Below, piece by piece: positions 1 to 4,960 of a stretch of DNA of 5,790 nt. Position numbers and translations under genes: made by a program. This DNA comes from Bacteroidota bacterium. Lineage in GTDB: Bacteria > Bacteroidota > Kryptoniia > Kryptoniales > JAKASW01. Under the pieces are notes generated by a model, which searched no databases, was not told the DNA's origin, and was given only the letters and a program-made list of their open reading frames with translations. Location of the stretch: the NCBI GenBank assembly GCA_021785235.1, contig JAJYGB010000245.1, positions 1-5,790 of the forward strand, given 5' to 3'. Numbering within the stretch: the stretch's first letter is position 1; the number at the start of each line of letters is the position of its first letter.

Positions 1-1
1 T

Positions 2-592
2 TACGCGGCTACGCCGCAATCTAATTTCGACGCGTCGAACGGCGGTTTCAGCGTCGACGCGCCGTACTCGACATGCATGAGGCTCAGCAATGATGTGGCT
101 GAAGTATCGGTGGACGGCCGGATAGAATATCCTTACCAACCCGGCTGCTTCTCGATCCCAGCGGGGGATCATTTTGTTAAGATTGTCAAAACGGATGTCA
201 ACCCGTTTGAAAGCGGACTTATGCATTCACATATAGAAGCGGCGTCGTGTAATATCCTGAGCGAGCGGACATTTCAACGCGGAGTAGAGTTCACTTACTC
301 TTCAATGGGCAGATCCGCTGTTTCTTTCGAGAAGATGCCGTACGCAGTTCTCATAGACGATCATGAAATCCCGTTTGCAGTCTCGCGAGAGGAACAACAT
401 TACGGCATCATTCTGCCGCCAGGCCAGCATAAAGCGCTTGTGGTTTTGGAAAGCACTGTATCTTATGGGATCGACATGACGAGCCTGTGGTCATCCGCAC
501 TTATAGCGATCTTCGGCTCGATCGCCGGGGGGATTCTGGTGCTCCTTTATTTTGTGCTCAAGTTCAGAAGAAGGACAGTCGCGCATGTATGA
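2..592 (+). CDS. Partial membrane-anchored extracytoplasmic protein (C-terminal 196 residues), unrecognised family
   Basis: The reading frame is open back to the window edge, so the start lies outside. An internal ATG at 77 has no ribosome binding site, and the residues before it read like normal protein. I do not recognise the family. Two stretches look like small beta-sandwich units of a PEGA-like kind: visible residues 32-62 (VSVDG, later IPAGDHFVKIV) and 112-148 (VLIDD, later LPPGQHKALVV). A hydrophobic segment at about 161-186 is followed by a basic tail with KFRRR, which by the positive-inside rule puts the bulk of the protein outside the membrane. The stop overlaps the start of the next gene by 8 bases, which indicates one transcript and probably translational coupling with the glycosyltransferase. 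A role in making or exporting a polysaccharide is inferred from that neighbour alone. The missing N-terminus could hold a catalytic domain. Confidence 0.75.
   Translation, partial: YAATPQSNFDASNGGFSVDAPYSTCMRLSNDVAEVSVDGRIEYPYQPGCFSIPAGDHFVKIVKTDVNPFESGLMHSHIEAASCNILSERTFQRGVEFTYSSMGRSAVSFEKMPYAVLIDDHEIPFAVSREEQHYGIILPPGQHKALVVLESTVSYGIDMTSLWSSALIAIFGSIAGGILVLLYFVLKFRRRTVAHV
571..575 (+). promoter_or_regulatory. Ribosome binding site deciding the glycosyltransferase start
   Basis: AAGGA ends 9 bases before the ATG at 585. The alternative in-frame TTG start at 552 has no comparable site and would overlap the upstream gene by 41 bases, so the ATG is preferred. Confidence 0.7.
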
Positions 593-1874
593 TTTTTTCA
601 CGACACTCCTTGGGGCGCTGTTCGTTCTTTCGGTGATATTTATATGGTTCATGATCGCTTATCAGCTCGTCCTGACGATAGCCGGCTTCTTTCACAACTG
701 GGCGTCTGCCAAGGAAAAACTAGCTATCGACAACATGACTCATTTCGAAAGCCCGCGAGTCTGTATCCTCATCCCCGCTCACAACGAAGAGACGGTCATC
801 CAGAGAACCTTGGACGCAATGGTGAAGTTGGATTACCCGGCTGACAAGCTGGAGATCCTAGTCATCAACGATGGCTCTTCGGACAGGACGGGGGAGATAG
901 TCGAGTCGATGTCGAAACAGGACCGAAGGGTTCGATGCTACAACGTGCCCGAAGGCGAAGGGGGTAAGGGGAAATCACGAGCGCTGAACCTTGGCTTGAA
1001 GCAAACCGATGCCGAGGTGATAGCTGTTTATGACGCAGACAACCAGCCACTTCCTGACGCGTTGAAATACCTTGTTGCGGAACTTCTCCTGCATCCTGAT
1101 CTCGGCGCCGTGCTCGGTAACTTCAGAACCATTAACAAAGACAGGACCTGGCTCACTCGTTTCGTCAGCATTGAGACGATGAGTTTTCAGGCGATACTGC
1201 AGGCTGGAAGATGGGCGATGTTTAAGGTGGCAACGCTGCCGGGGACGAACTTCGTGATATGGAAGCATCTCGTGGATGATCTCAACGGCTGGGACGAGGA
1301 TGCCATTACAGAAGACTCTGAGTTGAGCATCAGGGTTTACATGAAAGGTTACAAAATCAAATACATACCGTTTGCAGTAACGCTTGAACAGGAGCCGGAG
1401 ACGCTTCCGGTTTGGACGAAACAGCGAACCAGATGGGTCCGGGGCAACAACTATGTTGTGACGAAATTCATGAGAGAGATAACGCAATTCCAAAACAAGT
1501 TCCTCGCATTCGAAGTCCTCTATCTACTCTCGCTTTATTACGTGTTCCTCTTTGCAATCGGCGTCAGCGATTTAATATTTTTATTGAGCGTCACGCATTT
1601 GGTCGCGATTCCGCTTCCGGGTCCGTATACTACTGTTTGGGTACTGGCGGTCGTACTCTTCATCCTGGAAATAATTCTAGTATTGTCGTATGAGGGAATG
1701 GACACGCCGAGGAATTTCTTCCTCGTGTTCCTGATGTATTTCACTTACTGCCAGTTCTGGATATACGTGGTCGGGAGGGCGATCTATCTTGATTATATAA
1801 AGAGGGAGAAGCGCACATGGTCAAAGACGGTGCGCTTTCAACTCGATGATGGCGCGAAAGGAAAGAAGAAGTAA
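585..1874 (+). CDS. Processive family 2 glycosyltransferase, membrane-embedded
   Basis: This 429-residue GT-A type glycosyltransferase belongs to the BcsA/PgaC/hyaluronan synthase class, which polymerises a sugar from a nucleotide-sugar donor on the cytoplasmic face of the membrane and extrudes the chain. One N-terminal membrane segment (about 8-34) is followed by the catalytic domain. Visible motifs are PAHNEE (64-69), NDGSSD (95-100, D96 for the nucleotide), DAD (150-152, metal-binding), TED (242-244, catalytic base) and QRTRW (280-284). The last motif marks processive enzymes. Further membrane segments lie at about 310-340, 350-369 and 378-402, before a basic tail. There is no PilZ domain, so c-di-GMP control through this chain is not expected. 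The ATG is chosen for its Shine-Dalgarno. Poly-N-acetylglucosamine, cellulose or another beta-glycan are all possible products; the sequence does not decide, so no symbol is given. Confidence 0.9.
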   Translation: MYDFFTTLLGALFVLSVIFIWFMIAYQLVLTIAGFFHNWASAKEKLAIDNMTHFESPRVCILIPAHNEETVIQRTLDAMVKLDYPADKLEILVINDGSSDRTGEIVESMSKQDRRVRCYNVPEGEGGKGKSRALNLGLKQTDAEVIAVYDADNQPLPDALKYLVAELLLHPDLGAVLGNFRTINKDRTWLTRFVSIETMSFQAILQAGRWAMFKVATLPGTNFVIWKHLVDDLNGWDEDAITEDSELSIRVYMKGYKIKYIPFAVTLEQEPETLPVWTKQRTRWVRGNNYVVTKFMREITQFQNKFLAFEVLYLLSLYYVFLFAIGVSDLIFLLSVTHLVAIPLPGPYTTVWVLAVVLFILEIILVLSYEGMDTPRNFFLVFLMYFTYCQFWIYVVGRAIYLDYIKREKRTWSKTVRFQLDDGAKGKKK

Positions 1875-1879
1875 AACTG

Positions 1880-2290
1880 CTACGAGCGCTGTGTCTGGCA
1901 GGCAGGGCATATCCCGTAGAAGTCGATCCTTAAGTCCTGAACGACATATCCACGCGGAAGTTTAAAGTCGGGCGTGACCCTTGCCTCATCTATATCGAAT
2001 ATCCCTTTGCAGGATTTGCAGATGAAATGGAAGTGCTCCTCTTTGTTCGCGTCGAACCTCAGTTGTCCATCGCATATCACCTCGCTGATTTCACCCGACT
2101 CAGCGAGAAGGTTAAGGTTCCTGTAGACCGTCGCAAGGCTGATGTTTGGAAGCTCCTTGCGTACCTCGTGAAAAACCCAGTCGGCAGTGGGATGCGACTT
2201 GGTGGAGCGGACTATGTCCAGCACCTTTTCCCTCTGCCTGCTCCGCTTCCTTCGGAGGGATCCTTCGGATTGTTGAGTGTCGTTCAGCAT
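1880..2290 (-). CDS. perR: Fur-family regulator, PerR-like peroxide sensor
   Basis: This is a 136-residue Fur-family repressor with the usual winged-helix N-terminus (LATVYRNLNLLAESGEI, 52-68) and a metal-binding C-terminus. Structural zinc cysteines are C91/C94 and C128/C131. The regulatory metal site can be read by comparison with Bacillus subtilis PerR: H33, D80, H86, H88 and D99 correspond to H37, D85, H91, H93 and D104. Aspartate at the last position is the PerR signature, whereas Fur proteins have glutamate there. In PerR, iron-catalysed oxidation of the histidines releases DNA. The gene is last in the minus-strand operon, 30 bases after the DUF3501 gene, with AGAGG 9 bases before its ATG. 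Its stop faces the glycosyltransferase stop at 5 bases. The rubrerythrin gene in the same operon is a classic PerR target, which supports the call. A Fur or another subfamily member cannot be excluded. Confidence 0.85.
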   Translation of the reverse strand: MLNDTQQSEGSLRRKRSRQREKVLDIVRSTKSHPTADWVFHEVRKELPNISLATVYRNLNLLAESGEISEVICDGQLRFDANKEEHFHFICKSCKGIFDIDEARVTPDFKLPRGYVVQDLRIDFYGICPACQTQRS

Positions 2291-2292
2291 GA

Positions 2293-2327
2293 GATTTAGC
2301 CTCTATTTGTAAATGCCTCTCTAAATC
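2293..2327 (-). repeat. Inverted repeat bracketing the DUF3501-perR junction
   Basis: GATTTAG (2293-2299) and CTAAATC (2321-2327) are perfect complements 21 bases apart. A nearly concentric ATTT-GT-AAAT lies inside at 2305-2314. In the transcript the outer stem would contain the DUF3501 stop codon and place the perR ribosome binding site AGAGG in the loop, just before the perR ATG. It is AU-rich and weak as a hairpin; it could also be a protein site or chance. Confidence 0.35.
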
Positions 2328-2926
2328 CAGACATTTACCGAGCTGTCTTCGGTAATGTCGCGGTGGAGTGCGCGCCGTAATCTCTCATTGAGAGGGGTTT
2401 CTGCTTTGTAATTCTTGTGCCTGATAATAAGCGATACGGGGACCGAAGGGTCGGCGAGGATGCTTGTCTCTCCCAGGGAAAATTTGAACCTAACATATTG
2501 GACGGCGCTGATCCTGTCGTCGGTGGCGTGCCCTTCTTCGAAGACTGCGGGAATCAACTTCTCTCCCATTTTCATATACACCGAATCTTTGTTCAACCCG
2601 ACGAGCGAATCGAGGACGGGTTTGATCTTCGATTGTTCATCGACTTCAACAAAGAGTGTTGCGGTAAGCTCGTTATCACGCGGGATGAGCTCGTTGTAAG
2701 TCTCCACTTCATCCTTGATCTTTTCGTCATCGACTATTCTTTCGACACGCATCATCTCTTCGATCTGGAAGGTGACAGTGTACCTATTTTCAAAAGTGAG
2801 AGTTACCATCTCGCCTATTTTGAGTCTCCGGAGGTTCTTCATTTCGATGATCCTCTGGCGGAAGTCGTTTCGTATCTTCTCGTAGTCTATAATGTTCTTG
2901 ATTTCACTGAATTCTATGGGTTTCAC
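2321..2926 (-). CDS. DUF3501 family protein
   Basis: This 201-residue soluble protein matches the DUF3501 pattern as I remember it. The N-terminal part has a basic and then beta-rich stretch (RRLKIGEMVTLTF, 33-45; then FQIEEMMRVERIVDDE, 53-68). The centre has DEVETYNELIP (72-82), and a second conserved block covers VFEEGHATDDRISAVQYVRF (128-147). No signal peptide or membrane segment is visible, and there is not one cysteine, so it does not carry an iron-sulfur cluster of its own. The start is a GTG with AGGAG 10 bases upstream. Family members are commonly encoded next to a rubrerythrin and a GlpC-like iron-sulfur protein, exactly as here, but no activity is known to me. A role as accessory or partner of the two redox proteins is inference. 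The many acidic and histidine residues could bind metal, which is untested. Confidence 0.85.
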   Translation of the reverse strand: MKPIEFSEIKNIIDYEKIRNDFRQRIIEMKNLRRLKIGEMVTLTFENRYTVTFQIEEMMRVERIVDDEKIKDEVETYNELIPRDNELTATLFVEVDEQSKIKPVLDSLVGLNKDSVYMKMGEKLIPAVFEEGHATDDRISAVQYVRFKFSLGETSILADPSVPVSLIIRHKNYKAETPLNERLRRALHRDITEDSSVNVWI

Positions 2927-3035
2927 TCTTGTCTTGCTCCTGTTCGATCTGTTCTGATAATATGCCCGCCTTCTTAGCGGGAGAGCGTGCGTTCACTGAT
3001 CGCGATCTCTCTCTCGGCTTTCCGGAAGGTCCGTA
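2927..3035. other. Intergenic gap between the iron-sulfur and DUF3501 genes
   Basis: This 109-base gap lies inside the operon. It contains a 5-bp GC stem (CCCGC at 2965-2969, GCGGG at 2977-2981, 7-base loop), the self-complementary GATCGCGATC (2998-3007) and a short CT-rich run. No T-tract follows the stem on either strand, so it is not a convincing terminator, and I see no strong promoter. A transcript-processing or stability role is possible. Confidence 0.4.
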
Positions 3036-4304
3036 TCAAGCCTTTGGATCCTTCTCCATTCCGTAAGCGTCTCTCAGTATCTGTATCGGATGACGCGGCT
3101 TAGCGCCAGAGCCCTTCTCGATTTGCAGCTGCGCGAGCGGGCAATCGCTTGCTGCTGCCCCTCCGTCCCTGAATTTCTCGAACAGCGGCTCGCCTACTTC
3201 GAGTGACATCTTGAAGTTCTCCTTCTTCAGGCTCCAGGTCCCGTCATGGCCCGAACATTTGGCAACTACATCGACCTCGGTGTCTGGGATAAACTGCAGG
3301 ACATCGCGTGATTTGAAGCCGATGTTCTGGGCCTTCAGGTGGCAGGGAAGATGATATGTGATTTTCCCCTGCGGATTCTTGAACTCCTTGGAGAGCTTTC
3401 CTTCCTTGTTGAGTTTGGCAAGATATTCCATCATGTCGAACGTGTGCGAAGCCACCAGTTTCGCGTCCGTGTCGTCGGAGAGCATCGGGTACTCCTGTTT
3501 CATCAGGTAGCTGCAGCTCGGTCCCGGTGAGACTACGTCGTATCCATTCTTGACATAGCCGGCGAGCTGGCGAAGATTGTAGGCCGCGTGCTTCTTTGCG
3601 TTATCGATGTCGCCTCCATCGAGGTAAGGCATACCGCAGCATTTCTGCGGAGGCACTTCAACATGTACGCCATTTTTTTCAAGCACCTGTATCGCCGCCT
3701 TGCCGGTATCGGTGTCGTTGTAATTCACCGAGCAAGTATGAAAAAACACGACTTTCGGAGAGTCAGTGTTTGGAGTCTCCGGCTTTCTATGCTTCTTGTA
3801 CCATGAAGTAAAAGTTTGGCTCGTGTACTTTGGCAGGTTTCTGTCGCGGTGAATGCCGATCGTCTTTTCCATCAGGATCCTGAACAGCTTGCTCTCGAGC
3901 GTCCAGTTGACGATTGGCGCCGCCTTTGTCGAAACGGTTCCAAGGAGATCGGTTCTGCTCAGCATTTGGTCCTGGAGAGTCACGCCGCTCTTCTTCGCTT
4001 CGATCGCTTTGCCTCTCAACATGTGGCGGGGAAAATCGAGCATGTAGCTGTGCGGCGGCGTGTAAGGGCATTTCGGGAAACAAAGCTTGCAGTCGTAACA
4101 AAGGTCCACAACTTTCTTCGTGTCTTCATCGGTGAGTTTATTCATCTCGCCGTCAAGCTCATCGATTCGCTTAAAGAGGACATCGAAGGATGGGCACAGG
4201 TTAAAGCAAAGCCTGCAGCCGTTACAGATATCGAATATGCGTGCCGTCTCTTTGGCGTACGATTCTGTCTCGTAAAAATCTTTTGCGTTGAAATCAAATG
4301 CCAT
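3036..4304 (-). CDS. Two-[4Fe-4S], CCG-domain iron-sulfur oxidoreductase (GlpC/HdrD-like)
   Basis: This 422-residue protein starts with a ferredoxin-like region carrying two four-cysteine sets: C27/C30/C33/C37 (CNGCRLCFNLCP) and C69/C72/C75/C79 (CYDCKLCFPKCP). Two cysteine-rich CCG-type modules follow. The first has C191, C222-C223-G224 and C264. The second has C321 (LPCHLKAQN), C350 in KCSGHDGTW and C388. The second core is CSG instead of CCG, one cysteine short. The layout is that of GlpC, HdrD and related subunits that pass electrons between quinone or thiol/disulfide partners and other proteins. No transmembrane segment is seen. The ATG at 4304 is preferred because AAGGGG lies 7 bases upstream; a GTG at 4325 would add seven residues. 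It sits between the rubrerythrin and DUF3501 genes, a recurrent grouping. Supplying electrons to rubrerythrin is a reasonable inference, not shown. Confidence 0.88.
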   Translation of the reverse strand: MAFDFNAKDFYETESYAKETARIFDICNGCRLCFNLCPSFDVLFKRIDELDGEMNKLTDEDTKKVVDLCYDCKLCFPKCPYTPPHSYMLDFPRHMLRGKAIEAKKSGVTLQDQMLSRTDLLGTVSTKAAPIVNWTLESKLFRILMEKTIGIHRDRNLPKYTSQTFTSWYKKHRKPETPNTDSPKVVFFHTCSVNYNDTDTGKAAIQVLEKNGVHVEVPPQKCCGMPYLDGGDIDNAKKHAAYNLRQLAGYVKNGYDVVSPGPSCSYLMKQEYPMLSDDTDAKLVASHTFDMMEYLAKLNKEGKLSKEFKNPQGKITYHLPCHLKAQNIGFKSRDVLQFIPDTEVDVVAKCSGHDGTWSLKKENFKMSLEVGEPLFEKFRDGGAAASDCPLAQLQIEKGSGAKPRHPIQILRDAYGMEKDPKA

Positions 4305-4414
4305 TTTCAGACCCCTTGTTTCCACAAATTATGATCCAATATCATGCGTGCGAAAGAACGGCCCGCGGAGCCCGCTTACGTTTTCCAAAGAGGGCCCCGG
4401 CAGACCTTTCTGAT
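4305..4414. other. Intergenic gap between rubrerythrin and iron-sulfur genes
   Basis: This 110-base gap lies within the minus-strand operon. It holds the inverted repeat ATGAT-N5-ATCAT (4331-4345) and, on the minus strand, a CATAAT -10-like hexamer (4328-4333) without a convincing -35. GC-rich self-complementary patches sit nearer the rubrerythrin stop. They could give partial termination or processing, which would let rubrerythrin be made in excess over the downstream genes. No clear intrinsic terminator is visible. Confidence 0.4.
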
Positions 4415-4840
4415 TTACTTCCCGAGAGTATCGAGAGCCTTTTGGAACCTGCCTGCGTGGGACTTTTCTGCGCGGGCGAGGGTTTCGAACCAGGTCGCAA
4501 TTTCGTCGAAGCCTTCTTCTCTCGCCGTCTTCGCGAAACCCGGGTACATCTCGGTGTACTCGTATGTTTCACCCGTCACGGCTGAATTTAGGTTGGCTTT
4601 CGTATCGCCGACCGGAACGTTAGTAACCGGGTCGCCAACTTCCTTCAGGAAGTCGAAGTGTCCGAACGCGTGCCCTGTTTCGCCTTCGGCCGTGTCGCGG
4701 AACACGCCTGCTACGTCGGGATAACCTTCGATGTCGGCATGACGAGCGAAATAGAGATAACGACGATTCGCCTGTGATTCTCCGGCGAAGCCCTCTTTCA
4801 AGTTATTGTAGGTCTTCGATCCCTTCAATTGTTTTGCCAT
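4415..4840 (-). CDS. rbr: Rubrerythrin, erythrin domain only (no rubredoxin domain)
   Basis: This 141-residue cytoplasmic four-helix-bundle di-iron protein reduces hydrogen peroxide to water in anaerobes. Ligand candidates follow the rubrerythrin pattern: E21 ([10 protein letters not shown]), E54 and H57 (EGETGH), E91 and E94 ([14 protein letters not shown]), and E125 and H128 (AEKSH). Classical rubrerythrins run to about 190 residues and end in a rubredoxin domain with two CxxC motifs. This protein stops right after the last di-iron helix and has no cysteine, so it must receive electrons from another protein. The start at 4840 is chosen because AGGAGGA lies 7 bases upstream; an ATG 48 bases earlier would begin inside the operator palindrome. 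It is the first gene of the operon and follows a strong promoter. Other ferritin-like di-iron functions are less likely given the MYPGFAK signature. Confidence 0.93.
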   Translation of the reverse strand: MAKQLKGSKTYNNLKEGFAGESQANRRYLYFARHADIEGYPDVAGVFRDTAEGETGHAFGHFDFLKEVGDPVTNVPVGDTKANLNSAVTGETYEYTEMYPGFAKTAREEGFDEIATWFETLARAEKSHAGRFQKALDTLGK

Positions 4841-4847
4841 CTTATCT

Positions 4848-4854
4848 TCCTCCT
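4848..4854 (-). promoter_or_regulatory. Strong ribosome binding site of rubrerythrin
   Basis: AGGAGGA on the minus strand sits 7 bases before the ATG at 4840. It is the best Shine-Dalgarno match among the minus-strand genes and fixes the start of the protein. Confidence 0.8.
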
Positions 4855-4862
4855 TTTTGGTT

Positions 4863-4888
4863 ATGATAATAGGAATTGTTCCTATCAT
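4863..4888. promoter_or_regulatory. Fur/PerR-like operator palindrome over the rubrerythrin start site
   Basis: The core is a perfect inverted repeat ATAGGAA-TTG-TTCCTAT (4869-4885). With one skipped base on each side the symmetry continues to AT...AT, and GATAAT, the classical Fur-box hexamer, is present at 4865-4870. Outer hexamers ATGATA (4863-4868) and TATCAT (4883-4888) are also complementary in a slightly shifted register. On the minus strand it begins just after the predicted -10, so a bound repressor would block initiation. The likely ligand is the Fur-family protein encoded at the end of the same operon. The GGAA/TTCC core departs from the B. subtilis PerR box. Confidence 0.65.
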
Positions 4889-4915
4889 GTTAGCTTATAC
4901 ATTTTGAAATGTCAA
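4887..4915 (-). promoter_or_regulatory. Sigma-70 type promoter for the rubrerythrin operon
   Basis: On the minus strand a perfect TTGACA (-35, plus positions 4910-4915) is separated by exactly 17 bases from TAACAT (-10, 4887-4892; four of six consensus bases). The expected transcription start falls inside the adjoining palindrome, giving a leader of about 40 bases before the rubrerythrin ATG. Confidence 0.65.
4899..4912. repeat. 14-base perfect palindrome ACATTT-TG-AAATGT
   Basis: The two six-base arms are perfectly complementary around a TG centre. The site overlaps the first half of the rubrerythrin -35 element and the promoter spacer. Its centre is about 28 bases from the centre of the other palindrome. 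It may be a second regulator site; it also lies upstream of queC. Confidence 0.4.
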
Positions 4916-4932
4916 GAGAAAAAGAGACCTTA

Positions 4933-4950
4933 TTCCTTCAACAGAAGGAA
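4933..4950 (+). other. Hairpin covering the queC ribosome binding site
   Basis: TTCCTTC (4933-4939) pairs perfectly with GAAGGAA (4944-4950) around the four-base loop AACA. The right arm contains AAGGAA, the only Shine-Dalgarno candidate for the ATG at 4961, so the folded leader would hide it. Confidence 0.5.
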
Positions 4951-4960
4951 ATTTTGCGTT

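Noticed and set aside
975..1493. 172-codon open frame on the minus strand
   Set aside because: It lies entirely antisense to the glycosyltransferase catalytic domain, whose motifs are intact, and its own translation shows no recognisable domain.
2417..2977. 186-codon open frame on the plus strand
   Set aside because: It is antisense to the DUF3501 gene, which has the family pattern; the plus frame reads as a low-likelihood product with no motif.
2965..2981. Intrinsic terminator inside the minus-strand operon
   Set aside because: The stem is only 5 bp and is followed on the minus strand by CATATTATCAG, not a run of T.
2998..3007. GATCGCGATC ten-base palindrome as a regulator site
   Set aside because: It is short, isolated, and not linked to any promoter element.
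3787..4101. 104-codon open frame on the minus strand in another frame of the iron-sulfur gene
   Set aside because: It overlaps the real gene on the same strand, with a composition (many R, P, H) typical of a shifted frame.
3816..4334. 172-codon open frame on the plus strand
   Set aside because: It is antisense to the iron-sulfur protein gene with its cysteine motifs; no independent support such as a ribosome binding site or domain.
4841..4888. Sixteen-residue N-terminal extension of rubrerythrin
   Set aside because: Its start would fall within the operator palindrome and its coding would cover the strong ribosome binding site; rubrerythrins normally begin near the [10 protein letters not shown] segment.
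4829..4960. N-terminal extension of queC by 44 codons
   Set aside because: It would run through the rubrerythrin promoter and operator. QueC proteins start just before the SGGIDSS loop, and AAGGAA supports the ATG at 4961.
4921..4960. preQ1 riboswitch before queC
   Set aside because: The short leader has a simple hairpin but not the preQ1-I pattern of a small stem followed by an A-rich tail forming a pseudoknot, and there is no room for the larger classes.
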